Made by a program: the position numbers and the translations under genes. From Steromphala cineraria (lineage: Eukaryota; Mollusca; Gastropoda; Trochida; Trochidae), in assembly GCA_916613615.1 (NCBI GenBank), contig OU744731.1, forward strand, positions 18,880,328 to 18,944,327: a stretch of 64,000 bases of DNA. Reading direction: 5' to 3'. The notes under the pieces were generated by a model. It was not told where the DNA came from. It ran no database searches and saw nothing but the letters and a program-made list of their open reading frames with translations. Below are positions 52,301-58,415 of this stretch, in pieces (positions within the stretch are counted from its first letter, which is position 1; the number at the start of each line of letters is the position of its first letter).

Positions 52301-53204
52301 CAAGTTGATGAGTGAAACTCGCCTACATTCAAATTCAAAAAAATTAAAAAGAAAACTTTCAGCACTCACCTGTCAATCACAGTGTCACTGCCGCATTCAA
52401 GGGTCGAGTCGCGTCATCACTAGAATCAGTTCGACGATTGATTTACAGAATGTTTTTCTTAGAAACCTCCCTGATTACTGGATTGAAACATTCAATAAAC
52501 AAACATGCACACGTTTATATCCAACAGCCGATTCGATGTCTGATCTTGGTAATGGTTTTCTTTATTGATCGAGCTGACACCGCCATTTTTTATTGCAGAG
52601 ATCTTCGCGAAAGACAAGTGAAAACGTCACGTGATACGTTTACGCGTTTTGATTGGCTAGGTTCATGCAACTTGTTGGATGAAAATAGAGCAAGTCCTAT
52701 TCCTTGCAACTCGTTTGCAACATGTGGTATGCAACATTTGTTGGACAGACTCAGGGGTTCACATGATAAAATTTGTTGCAAGCCACAAGTTTTATGCGAC
52801 AAATTGTACCGTGTGAACGCACCTTTAGTCATATTCTCGTGATCAGTTTTCATGCAACATAATATGAAATATTATAAACGTCAAGGATAATTAAAAATAA
52901 TACTCAATATTGACTTAGAAATACAAATTAATTACTGTCTACGAGATCACTGTCTACGAGATTGTTTTGTCTGCGAAATTCCCGTGTCTACGAGCCGGTT
53001 TTGTCTACGACTTCACTGCAAGCCATTTCGTGACAATGCAAAATGGCGTCATGCAATAAATCTATCAACGGATTAATTACGCCTTAGTCCCAATTTCAAT
53101 ATGTATGACACCACAAGTATGCAAACTTAAATTATCGAAAGAGTATTGAGTTGACATTGCAAAAAAACCTTATTAGAAGTAGGCGTCCTGCCTTCGTCCG
53201 CCAT
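25147..53204 (-). CDS. EXOC4: Exocyst complex component 4 (Sec8), complete gene, 27 exons
   Basis: Exons from the 5' end: 53169-53204, 47553-47593, 47332-47420, 46909-46971, 46362-46500, 45557-45645, 45089-45165, 44028-44151, 43544-43689, 43106-43176, 42487-42616, 37665-37736, 36821-36958, 36102-36182, 35493-35577, 35207-35270, 34550-34641, 32159-32232, 31727-31865, 31091-31172, 30112-30310, 29454-29581, 28244-28358, 27145-27263, 26532-26627, 25776-25887, 25147-25323. Total 2,778 nt, 925 residues plus stop, against about 974 in human. All junctions are GT-AG and all phases agree. The N-terminal Sec8 domain (about 13-155) is clearest: [13 protein letters not shown], then [16 protein letters not shown]. 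Sec8 is a core subunit of the octameric exocyst, which tethers secretory vesicles to the plasma membrane. Two further in-frame microexons may be included. Only exon 1 is less certain. Confidence 0.95.
25776..25887 (-). CDS. EXOC4: EXOC4 exon 26
   Basis: Residues 830-867: [20 protein letters not shown] then [17 protein letters not shown]. Matches [19 protein letters not shown] and DLDFARQYYEMLY. Donor GTGAGT. Confidence 0.96.
26123..26481. repeat. MITE family E, copy 1, EXOC4 intron 25/26
   Basis: Starts CATTCTCTCCCTACAGAG and AGATCAAGTCATG; ends with the inverse TGACTTGATCTGCCTCTGTG and GGGAGAGAATG. The body (GAGGCAATCAAAGTTAGTTG, TGCAATCAG) matches 37045-37326. GAACA occurs just outside both ends and may be the target duplication. 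Confidence 0.8.
26532..26627 (-). CDS. EXOC4: EXOC4 exon 25
   Basis: Residues 798-830: [20 protein letters not shown] then [12 protein letters not shown]. Strong match to [21 protein letters not shown] and ISESGIKKMC. Donor GTGAGT. Confidence 0.96.
27145..27263 (-). CDS. EXOC4: EXOC4 exon 24
   Basis: Residues 759-798: [20 protein letters not shown] then [19 protein letters not shown]. Corresponds to DYDPLVVKLNKDISAIEEAM. Donor GTAGGA. Confidence 0.93.
28244..28358 (-). CDS. EXOC4: EXOC4 exon 23
   Basis: Residues 720-758: [20 protein letters not shown] then [32 protein letters not shown] is nearly identical to human. Donor GTGAGT. Confidence 0.96.
28511..28875 (+). repeat. TTAA-type MITE, family B, copy 2, EXOC4 intron
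   Basis: 365 bp, the same length as copy 1 and highly similar throughout. Perfect TTAAAGGGGCAGTAGCACG at the left and its inverse at the right. Includes the shared AAATGGCCGCCAATGGATTT segment. Confidence 0.88.
29454..29581 (-). CDS. EXOC4: EXOC4 exon 22
   Basis: Residues 678-720: [20 protein letters not shown], then a Ser-rich linker and [10 protein letters not shown]. The EWLASR and LPPVSEQ anchors of vertebrate Sec8 flank a variable Ser-rich linker. Donor GTATGT. Confidence 0.92.
30112..30310 (-). CDS. EXOC4: EXOC4 exon 21 (largest exon)
   Basis: Residues 611-677: [20 protein letters not shown], then [20 protein letters not shown] and [20 protein letters not shown], then VHESL. The IPxQxIxxDVxxxxxxANxHESL motif is conserved. 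Donor GTGAGT. Confidence 0.95.
31091..31172 (-). CDS. EXOC4: EXOC4 exon 20
   Basis: Residues 584-611: [20 protein letters not shown] then DISRFLR. Matches [22 protein letters not shown] across the next junction. Donor GTAATA. Confidence 0.95.
31727..31865 (-). CDS. EXOC4: EXOC4 exon 19
   Basis: Residues 538-584: [20 protein letters not shown] then [20 protein letters not shown] and HSAYR. Strong match to the [21 protein letters not shown] block. Donor GTAAGC. Confidence 0.95.
32159..32232 (-). CDS. EXOC4: EXOC4 exon 18
   Basis: Residues 513-537: [20 protein letters not shown] then PLLQ. The LGVxRPLLQ motif is characteristic of Sec8. Donor GTTAGT. Confidence 0.93.
33430..33456 (-). CDS. EXOC4: Candidate EXOC4 microexon B (27 nt, in frame)
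   Basis: On the gene strand TTTCTCGTTGCAATCAG precedes TCGTTGAGGAGGAAGATGGT, CATAAGT and then GTAAGT, a perfect donor. Between exon 17 (one overhanging base) and exon 18, inclusion adds nine residues: [15 protein letters not shown] replaces R-G-FDAL. The frame is kept and a strongly acidic EEED patch is inserted. Both splice sites are good, so this candidate is stronger than microexon A. Inclusion could be cell-type specific; that is an inference. Confidence 0.6.
34550..34641 (-). CDS. EXOC4: EXOC4 exon 17
   Basis: Residues 482-513: [20 protein letters not shown] then [10 protein letters not shown] plus one base. Matches LREFLTVYIKNIFLNQVLAEI. Donor GTTAGT. Confidence 0.92.
35207..35270 (-). 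CDS. EXOC4: EXOC4 exon 16
   Basis: Residues 461-482: [20 protein letters not shown] then PG. Matches VIFHPLLRFIQEIEHAL of the family. Donor GTAGGT. Confidence 0.93.
35493..35577 (-). CDS. EXOC4: EXOC4 exon 15
   Basis: Residues 433-461: [20 protein letters not shown] then RPAANNVT plus one base. The KFVCKPGARNIT motif of vertebrates aligns with [13 protein letters not shown]. Donor GTCAGC. Confidence 0.9.
36102..36182 (-). CDS. EXOC4: EXOC4 exon 14
   Basis: Residues 406-432: [20 protein letters not shown] then DSRQFDA. The SLFKFESSSHAISMSAYL motif is conserved. Donor GTAAGT. Confidence 0.92.
36821..36958 (-). CDS. EXOC4: EXOC4 exon 13
   Basis: Residues 360-405: [20 protein letters not shown], then [20 protein letters not shown] and KK. 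Corresponds to the LTEYLDMKNT and FAAFFAKKKPQ region, with a basic Lys/Arg patch at its end. Donor GTGACT. Confidence 0.92.
37045..37326. repeat. MITE family E, copy 2, EXOC4 intron 12/13
   Basis: Starts CATTCTCTCCCCACAG and ends TTGATCTTCCTCTGTGGGG, AGAAAAT, an inverted pair shared with copy 1. The interior is shorter than copy 1 by about 75 bases because of an internal deletion. Confidence 0.8.
37665..37736 (-). CDS. EXOC4: EXOC4 exon 12
   Basis: Residues 336-359: [20 protein letters not shown] then IQAV. The LYDMADVWVKIQ motif of vertebrate Sec8 is recognisable as [12 protein letters not shown]. Donor GTAAGT. Confidence 0.93.
38158..38200. repeat. (TA)n microsatellite
   Basis: Two runs of TATATATATATA are interrupted by AATCACTCCCAC within an EXOC4 intron. 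Confidence 0.85.
39511..39783. repeat. Fold-back element, family F (arms ~120 bp)
   Basis: The arms are inverse complements over about 120 bases. Shared blocks are CATCCTGTCT, GAAC-TTACG, CTCCACTAATCTGTACCCTG, GCTC-GAAGCTAGATT and GATATAGCCAATCAAATCAT. The loop is under 30 bases. The long GC-richer arms would make a very stable hairpin in the EXOC4 pre-mRNA, about 310 bases downstream of microexon A. Confidence 0.88.
40092..40115 (-). CDS. EXOC4: Candidate EXOC4 microexon A (24 nt, in frame)
   Basis: Read on the gene strand, TGTTTTGTTTCAAG precedes CAATCAGCCGAGGCACCC, ACAGAG and then GTATAT. The 24 bases encode QSAEAPTE, open and in phase between HSTM (exon 11) and ATGMPIRS (exon 12), both of which are phase 0. 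It lies in a 4.8-kb intron with no other exon, at a position where human Sec8 has several extra residues. It may be constitutive or alternatively spliced. A 24-nt open match with two plausible splice sites can still occur by chance. Confidence 0.5.
40200..40455. repeat. Fold-back/MITE element, family G (arms ~80 bp)
   Basis: The left arm, starting CATGTCATCTTCCCACAAAA, is inverted at the right end (GGAAGATGGTGTCATG). Shared blocks are GCCTAAA-CGCCAGTTTCC, AACTGTCAGTTTTAT, TTTGCTG and TTGAGTTTTC. It ends about 85 bases upstream, in transcript sense, of microexon A. Confidence 0.82.
41860..42440. repeat. Degenerate tandem repeat region
   Basis: Related strings recur about every 120-170 bases: GATCTAGATCTTGATCTTGC and CGTCAAACAATGAA (41864), CCCTTTATCTTGACCATC (41988), CATCTGTCAAACAATAAA (42179), GGATCTAGATCTTGACAC and TTGTCAAACAAATTTTG (42284), CCCTATATCTTGACCAATG (42406). 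The units are old and diverged, and the last one reaches close to the exon 11 donor. Confidence 0.45.
42487..42616 (-). CDS. EXOC4: EXOC4 exon 11
   Basis: Residues 292-335: [20 protein letters not shown] then [19 protein letters not shown] and HSTM. The QxRxLLxLLExxFxxFxxVAxxHxxVL pattern matches Sec8. Ends in phase 0 at GTAAGT, so an in-frame cassette exon can follow. Confidence 0.93.
43106..43176 (-). CDS. EXOC4: EXOC4 exon 10
   Basis: Residues 269-292: [20 protein letters not shown] then IAEG. Short exon in phase; equivalent to the [23 protein letters not shown] region, moderately conserved. Donor GTAGGG. Confidence 0.88.
43544..43689 (-). CDS. EXOC4: EXOC4 exon 9
   Basis: Residues 220-268: [20 protein letters not shown], then [20 protein letters not shown] and EAVE. 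The IKEDLxxxPExNxxxFxxILIxxLAxLxKxPE pattern of Sec8 is preserved. Donor GTGAGG. Confidence 0.93.
44028..44151 (-). CDS. EXOC4: EXOC4 exon 8
   Basis: Residues 179-220: [18 protein letters not shown], then an Arg-rich [19 protein letters not shown] tail. The LH-VLI-ELxRxxY-KS core is conserved. The basic tail replaces a longer, poorly conserved linker in human, which explains part of the length difference. Donor GTAAGA. Confidence 0.9.
44228..44443. repeat. Fold-back element, family D, copy 2
   Basis: Arms at about 44304-44355 and 44388-44443 share GGATGACAACTTCT-TGTTC, ATTGTATAC-AC and TTTCGACACAGATT. The flank GCTTTGAGAGGCATTTTAGA and the arm ends match the 18141 copy, while the arm interiors differ. 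The two copies share a frame but carry different palindromic cargo. Confidence 0.8.
45089..45165 (-). CDS. EXOC4: EXOC4 exon 7
   Basis: Residues 153-178: [20 protein letters not shown], then TGRRE. Corresponds to the LEGPLLQVEGLSDLRLEL stretch in vertebrates. Donor GTAATA. Confidence 0.9.
45557..45645 (-). CDS. EXOC4: EXOC4 exon 6
   Basis: Residues 123-153: [20 protein letters not shown], then HATDLIVQS. Matches the VPxKLxxxxASKHYLSATDMLV segment of the family. Confidence 0.95.
46362..46500 (-). CDS. EXOC4: EXOC4 exon 5
   Basis: Residues 77-123: [14 protein letters not shown], then [16 protein letters not shown], then [13 protein letters not shown]. This is the most conserved block of Sec8 and the basis of the identification. 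Donor GTATGG. Confidence 0.96.
46909..46971 (-). CDS. EXOC4: EXOC4 exon 4
   Basis: Residues 56-77: [20 protein letters not shown]. Acceptor TTTATTTGCAG, donor GTAAGA. Continues the N-terminal helical rod. Confidence 0.9.
47332..47420 (-). CDS. EXOC4: EXOC4 exon 3
   Basis: Residues 26-56: [20 protein letters not shown], then [10 protein letters not shown] charged helical segment (predicted coiled coil) equivalent to the EKGRLEEAYEKCDRDL region of the human protein. Donor GTGAGT. Confidence 0.92.
47553..47593 (-). CDS. EXOC4: EXOC4 exon 2
   Basis: [13 protein letters not shown] plus two bases, residues 13-26. The acceptor has a long pyrimidine tract (CTTTTTTTTCAG); donor GTAATA. This matches the strongly conserved SG-L-SVIRTLS segment that opens the Sec8 N-terminal domain. 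Confidence 0.92.
48464..48546 (+). other. Possible signal-peptide first exon, plus strand
   Basis: ATG in good context (AAGATGTGG), then [27 protein letters not shown] and two bases, ending at GTAAAT, which could act as a donor. The pattern fits a leader exon, but no downstream exon was found before the transposon block. It is antisense within EXOC4 intron 1, so it may be chance or the first exon of an unrecognised gene. Confidence 0.25.
49779..50006 (-). pseudogene. Open segment inside the Harbinger element (possible accessory-protein remnant)
   Basis: A minus-strand frame of 75 codons containing [20 protein letters not shown] then [20 protein letters not shown]. It is GC-richer than its surroundings. 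PIF/Harbinger elements normally encode a transposase and a Myb/MADF-like protein, but I cannot assign this segment to either. Confidence 0.3.
51578..51710 (-). pseudogene. Exon-like open segment inside the Harbinger element
   Basis: After an acceptor-like CTTTTCTGCAG, the minus strand reads [20 protein letters not shown] then [20 protein letters not shown] and TLKDS before a stop. It is a charged, Gln/Leu-rich helical C-terminus, reminiscent of the helical tails of Harbinger Myb-like accessory proteins, but this is an inference from context. No partner exon was found. Confidence 0.35.
53169..53204 (-). CDS. EXOC4: EXOC4 exon 1 (start codon)
   Basis: [12 protein letters not shown], 36 coding bases, phase 0. 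The ATG context AAGATGG has A at -3 and G at +4. The donor is GTTTTT, which is weak after the GT. It joins in frame to SGFL of exon 2, the point where vertebrate Sec8 also begins to be conserved, and vertebrate proteins have a similar short unconserved leader. Assignment rests on phase, start context and position, not on similarity. Confidence 0.6.
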
Positions 53205-53424
53205 CTTGCTTCCGCCTACTGTTTGCTGCACAACTAATTTTGTATGAGTTGCTAGTCTATACGCTTATCAACACAACGTATTAAATATTTGACAATTTTA
53301 TAATGAATAATGATCATTATCTTTCTTGTAGGAACTTTCGATTGATTTTGAAATATTTATTCATCTGCACTAGCCATGTACATATTTAAAGCGTATATAT
53401 AAATGTGATTCAAACTATATTGGA

Positions 53425-54464
53425 GATATTTTAGCAGAACCCCTATGGCTCAATCATCAATTTATACATCCAAACTTTATTATTAAATCATGGTTTTTTA
53501 AATTAGTTTGTAGTATAAGAGATATATATAGGTATATTGTCTTTCCAACAATTGAAAAGCTAATATGATTAAAATGGCACTATACATCGTTATAATATAA
53601 TGTTACTAAATATTCCACTTCAATGGAGAAATGCTATCACTGACAAACACATTGTCAAAGAAAATGTCAATATTTCAGAAGCCTTAATTAAGAAATATGT
53701 TAAAACTTTCTACAGGTTGAAGATACTTCTATGACATTTTGATAAGGAAAGACAATTTACCCAAGGTTTGTGCTAAATGAGAAAAACAATTTCCTGAAGA
53801 TAAAAACTGGAAATCAATTTTCAGTAAATTTAGAAAATGTACAAAAGATGTAAAGCTTATTGATTTCCAATATAGATTTATTCATAAGAAAATATACACA
53901 AAACATGAGTTGTTGTACATGAAAATTGTTGACGATGAAGTTTGTTCATTTTGTATGGAAGAAAATGAAAATATTGAACACATATACTATAACTGTAAGC
54001 ATATCAAAAACGTCTGGTCTCCCTTTGAAAGATTTTTTAAGGATAAAATACCTGATTTTGTCCTAACTCAGTTTATTAGCTTTTTTGGCGTTTGGCAAGA
54101 AATATATATATATTATATATGAGTATGAAAAAGAAAACTCCTATATTTCAAAATTTTACCAAATCTCTGACAGAGATAATTAAGATAGAGAAATATAATA
54201 TATATATATATACAAAGAACGGCAAATATAATCTTATTGAACAAAAATGGAGGCCAATAGTGAAAGATATACTTCATTAGTTATTAACTCGTTAAGATAA
54301 GAACTGTTTCATGGCAAATACTATCTTGCTCCCGGTCTACCTACTACATGTGTGTTATAAGTAACTCAAATTGTGAAAAGTGTGAAAGAGTGATTTAAAT
54401 GTTTGTAAATACAATGTAACATTGCACCCATGAACTGAATAAACAATATCAACAAAAAAAAAAA
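53425..54464 (+). mobile_element. 5'-truncated, degraded LINE 3' end with poly(A) tail
   Basis: Three-frame reading recovers C-terminal LINE sequence: AEPLWLNHQFIHPNFIIKSW, then IRDIYRYIVFPTIEKL, and after frameshifts and stops FQYRFIHKKIYTKHELLYMK and a zinc-binding C-x2-C...H-x4-C motif in CSFCMEENENIEHIYYNC. This region follows the reverse transcriptase in L1/Tx1-like LINEs (zf-RVT type). It ends with AATAAACAATATCAAC and a poly(A) run at 54454-54464. The copy lies about 220 bases upstream of the EXOC4 start codon, in opposite orientation. Confidence 0.75.
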
Positions 54465-54650
54465 TTCAAACATTTAAATAACAGACATACTTTTCTAGCT
54501 CTGACTTGCCTCAAAATCGAATTATTTTGTTTTACCCTTTGTAATATTTTAGATTAAAACTTCCCTTAACAATTTTTTAAATAAGCACGAAGACAATAAT
54601 TATATGCATGTGTTTGGCGTGGGCAGACATCCGCGAACTCAAATGTCTTA

Positions 54651-54861
54651 TTAAAGGAACACTAGGCCGGATGCCCTTTCCGAATAAAACTATGAAAAGC
54701 GAAAATTAATTAGGTCACAGCCCCTCGGAAATCTCAATTAGCGTTATCCCTACTCGACGATGTTTGCTTTGCGCAACTTTTTTTTTTTCCTTTTTTTTTT
54801 TTTTTTTTTTTTCTTTCTCTTTTATTCACGAGAAGAAGTGTACAGTTCATAAACAGCAAAA

Positions 54862-54892
<31 letters not shown>

Positions 54893-56610
54893 AAAAAAAA
54901 AAAAAAGGGGGTAAACATTTCATTCAACATATTTTTTTTTCCCACTGTAGGCAAATAAAGATATAAGATAAAAAGGAACATTAAGTAGAGAGCGAGAGAG
55001 AGAGAGCGAGATATATGGGATAGGGAGGAGGAGAGTATGTACAAGATGCTTTGCGCAACTCGCCACAACTTTCCGTACAAGCGCGATACTCAACCCGACG
55101 TGAAACCTTTTTCAACATATTTATTCATAAACAAACTGACAGGATTGGCAAACAAGAAAATCTTTGCTTATGTGAATGCCGCTCCCGACAACATACACTG
55201 AACAAAAACATTCAATGAAGATGACAATCACAGAACAATGGAAACAGATCAGACATGCATGTAAGTTTGCTGGATTACATACAAAACTTAAATAAAGAAG
55301 AACAGTTTCGCAAGGCTTCTAAGGAGGTTGAGATAATTTAGTTAAGATGAAAATCTTTTTGAAGAAACTATGAAATTATGGACGGATTTTAAGTTCGTTA
55401 TTTTCTTGATGAGTCGAGCCAGAATTACCGTAGAGGATAGATGGTAGATTATAACCTTTTTGGAAAAAATACGTGTTAATTCGTGGTAAGTGGGACAAAT
55501 GGGACAAATTTATCAATCACGAACTTTATTCATAACTTTACATATACTATTTTCTTTTATATTATCTAATTTTCAAATTTCTATACCCCTTCCCCCTCTC
55601 TATACCAAATTCAAAATTAATTTTAATTTTCACCACTTTTGAACTTCTGTCAACTATAATTGGGTGTCTATGACCTATTCTAAATTTTATGCCCCTATTC
55701 ATTGAAAATAATAAAGGCATACGCCTCGAGTCGGCGAAGGAAATAACATTTTAATATAGTCGCAAGCGACGACAAACGGATTCAGCGCTGTCTGGTGTTA
55801 ATGTAATTCACAAAGGTAATTATTTCAGTCAAAACCCTCTGGGTAATAGTCTTTTGTTGATGATTAACGCATTTTGCAAACATACAGTAATTGTTATCAA
55901 TGCATTTTAAACGCATGCAGGGTTGACACTTTTTTAAAAATAAGTAACTCAATGTAAATAAAAAATCAGAATTTTCGGTTCAATTTTTTAAAAATCTATA
56001 GACTTTTGGCTTTCATATGATATATAGAACAATGTGTTATCTTACGTCGTTGATTCGCTACGATGTCTTAAACATACCCACTGAAACACCTCTTTTCAAA
56101 ATCAAAAGTTTGACCTCTGCTCTTGACCGGAAATGATCGACTGTTCGCGAGCGATTTTATTCTTTAATCTTGAAGACCTTGCTAATGTCTAACTCTCATG
56201 CAAATATCATAAAATTCTATTCTATTCTAATGGAGTTGGCTGCAGCCTCAGCTAGATGGAACAAATTTAATAAACCTTCGAATGAAGTGAAATGGCAATT
56301 GTAAAAATGTTTTATAATTGACTATCTTCATATTGTTCGATTGCTATAAAAGATATATGCATAAACTAATTTTCAAACGCCACGAACACATGTATACCAG
56401 ACAAAAAGTATTCTTTTTTCAACACGAACTTTTGAATCACAACAAGAGCGAGAATGTAACAGCCAATCAGCGATCGCGTGTCAATATCGATCGCTTGGCC
56501 GGCGCCAAGTCTGAATCACATGATCTTGTTACCCGTAATATCCATTACGTAACGATCTCATCGGCGATGGTAAATTATCGGGCAATACATCCGGCCTAGT
56601 GTTCCTTTAA
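54651..56610. mobile_element. TTAA-flanked DNA element, family J (2 kb)
   Basis: Starts TTAAAGGAACACTAGGCCGG and ends with the inverse CCGGCCTAGTGTTCCTTTAA, a 22-bp perfect terminal inverted repeat with TTAA at both ends as in piggyBac-like insertions. The interior has no transposase. It contains the insert at 54779-55047 and a region of denser CpG near 56450-56540. Confidence 0.8.
54779..55060 (-). mobile_element. Retroposed insert with 13-bp target duplication
   Basis: GCTTTGCGCAACT is present at 54766-54778 and again at 55048-55060. Between them lies a T-rich tract at the left edge, an A-rich tract at 54861-54906, and GAGAGAGAGAGAG at about 54989-55007. A T-tract directly after the left duplication means the tail of a minus-strand retroposon. 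The body is about 270 bases. Source unknown. Confidence 0.65.
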
Positions 56611-57910
56611 GACTATAGGTAATATCAAGCTCAGATAACGAAAATATATCTTTTTGTGGATTTTTGAACCTAAGGAAATATGATATGTGCGTTAATAAAC
56701 CAGTTTTGTTATGGGAAAGGTTTAAATAACGTAGGCCTATATATATATGCATATGTTGTACGCCCTCATATAAACCAATGTCCAAAAGAAACGATACCAC
56801 ACAAATCCCAAAATAACTCGATCCACTGCAGATTGATAAGACTAAAACATAGTAATATCATTTCTTCAGTAGTCAACTTACTTCTATGCAAAATTTTGAA
56901 ACATTATCTTTTAATGTTTGCGAGAAACATGCATTTAAAAAAATCATCGATCTGGAATCTCCTTAACTAGGCGAGATAGCAGAGAGAAATTGGACACTTT
57001 CGCTTGTTTTAAAACGTTCTAGTGCAGTGACGCGTCAACGAATTTATGTCAAATAAAGTGCATTATATCAACAACAAACATTTCTGACCTAAATTCAATA
57101 CTTTATCAATTTTAAAGTGAAATGACAAAGTTCTGTTCATAAAACAATTTGAAATTTCGATTTATGCACCCCATGTGCATTTGAAAAGACACAAAATCAA
57201 AATTATCTTTGCCTGAAGAATGAAAATGTACATACTTATTTACAAGATATATGCCTGTCAGATACACTTAAATTCGACTCTGTCAGGTTATAGAATTACA
57301 GCTTCATGCATTAGTTCCGTTTTGATTATAGATAACTATCTTATATAGATTAAAATGATAATAGTAACAATAGCAGTAGTATTACCGGTATAGTAGTTTT
57401 ACTTAGGCCTTACCTGCCTCGTCGTTTAAGCTCTTTATTTACAACAAAAGATTTTTTCAACATATATATATATATATAAAATCATATGCATATGCATATA
57501 CATTATATATTAATACCATTGATATTACTACCCAAGTTTAACGAAATTATTTAAAAAAATAAAAAAGATTAAAATAGAAAAATATGATTGTTGTTATCTT
57601 TTCACTGAAAATTAAATTTTACAGTACTGACACAAAACAAATGTTAAGTTCACTTTGCATGACATGAAATCAAAATCCGCGTGTTCATCTTTAAGGTTAG
57701 AGTTAATAGTTGGGCAAGCCCACACCTTTAAACGCAACTCATGAATGGATCCGGAGTCATTGGTGAATTTAGGTGCACGTGTAAAAAATATAGTGAGAAA
57801 ATTGAAATACATGAAAATTCCCCATCTGCGTAGCTATTCAGGATATGACATAATGTTTGTGAACACTTAATTGATTTTGCAATACAAACGACTTTTATAG
57901 ATCCAGTGTT
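56611..57910. other. Intergenic, no supported gene
   Basis: AT-rich, with a (TA)n tract near 57462-57478. A minus-strand segment at about 57640-57790 is GC-richer and open (KFTNDSGSIHELRLKVWACP), but has no recognised family or proven splice sites. 57828-57900 repeats at 62548-62632. Confidence 0.45.
57828..57905 (+). repeat. Dispersed repeat, family K, copy 1
   Basis: GCTATTCAGGATATGACATA, ATGTTTGTGAACACTT and TATAGATCC-GTG recur at 62555-62632 in the same orientation with about 80% match by eye. No coding content. Confidence 0.6.
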
Positions 57911-57975
57911 TAAAATATAGCCCGTCCGCCAGTCCTTGACTGGCTACTTTTTGCCAGGACTGGTTACTTTTTGGT
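57911..57975 (+). repeat. Direct repeat with internal stem, copy 1
   Basis: ATATAGCCCGTCCGCCAGTC, CTTGACTGGCTACTTTTTGC and CAGGACTGGTTACTTTT are repeated almost exactly at 58910-58975. CAGTCCTTGACTGG and CCAGGACTGG can pair internally. The two copies bracket a LINE fragment and about 500 bases of unique sequence. Confidence 0.8.
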
Positions 57976-58415
57976 CAGGACTGGTAACCTTTCAAGAGTT
58001 TCTTTCGTTTTCTTATCAATACGTAAAAAAACAGGAAGAAGAGAAGGAATACCTAGATTTTTAAGATTTTGTAAACTTTGTAAAGATGATGTAATTGAAG
58101 ACGAAATACACTTTTTATTCAAATGTCCTTGTTTCAATGAATTAAGAAAGAAATATTTCTCAAATTTACCTGAAAATAATCGTATATGTTACCTGCAAAA
58201 TGTTTTAAAACATCAAAACTTAGAAATTATTTCATCATACTCATGTTGTATAAGAGATGCACTCGCTCTACGCTCAATGTTTTTATCATCAAATTAACAT
58301 ATACAATGTAGTTTCAATGTTCTCTCTTGTATAATTGTGTTGTTTTGTATATGTATGTTTTGTACGTGGGCCTAAGACCTTTTACCGAAATAAAAAGAAT
58401 TGAATTGAATTGAGT
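57976..58415 (+). mobile_element. LINE C-terminal fragment with (GAATT)n tail
   Basis: An open segment of about 90 codons: REGIPRFLRFCKLCKDDVIE, then DEIHFLFKCPCFNELRKKYF. The C-x2-C...EDE-HFLF-CP-(F/Y)-ELR-KY pattern is the C-terminal zinc-binding tail of CR1/RTE-like retrotransposon polyproteins. The copy ends with ATAAAAAGAATTGAATTGAA, a simple-repeat 3' tail usual for these LINEs. Only the last tenth of the element remains. Confidence 0.7.

Larger units (their letters stand above)
49427..52824. mobile_element. PIF/Harbinger-type transposon (3.4 kb), no intact transposase
   Basis: The ends are inverse: AGGCGCGTTCACACGGTGCA at the left and rc AGGTGCGTTCACACGGTACA at the right, continuing imperfectly for about 40 bases. 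The flanking triplet TTA is duplicated (49424-49426 and 52825-52827), the TWA target typical of PIF/Harbinger. No DDE transposase frame is visible, so it is defective or non-autonomous. It sits inside the 48842-53024 element. Confidence 0.8.
48842..53024. mobile_element. DNA transposon with 8-bp target duplication, host of a nested Harbinger element
   Basis: ATTTCGTG is duplicated at 48834-48841 and 53025-53032. The ends are inverse: left GCGGTGAAGTCGTAGACAAA, ACCGGCTCGTAGACAC; right rc GCAGTGAAGTCGTAGACAAA, ACCGGCTCGTAGACAC. Each end carries about four copies of a CTCGTAGACA motif in the outer ~90 bases, resembling subterminal transposase sites. Without the nested 3.4-kb insert the element is about 0.8 kb and non-coding. 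It also contains two tandem units of about 137 bp (near 49217 and 49355). An 8-bp duplication occurs in hAT and P-like families; the superfamily is unassigned. Confidence 0.8.
47594..53168 (-). other. EXOC4 intron 1 (5.6 kb)
   Basis: Three quarters of this intron is the nested transposon at 48842-53024. The rest, 47594-48833, is AT-rich, holds one plus-strand signal-peptide-like segment (48464-48546) and otherwise nothing I can assign. Confidence 0.55.

Noticed and set aside
52438..52853. 134-codon plus frame and 87-codon minus frame
   Set aside because: Both overlap the right end of the Harbinger-type element and its inverted repeat, so they are not host genes.
54764..55080. Lys-rich and Phe-rich frames
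   Set aside because: Translations of the poly(A)/poly(T) tracts of the retroposed insert.
56318..56599. 93-codon plus frame at the end of family J
   Set aside because: It runs into the terminal inverted repeat, has no motif and has no homologue that I recognise.
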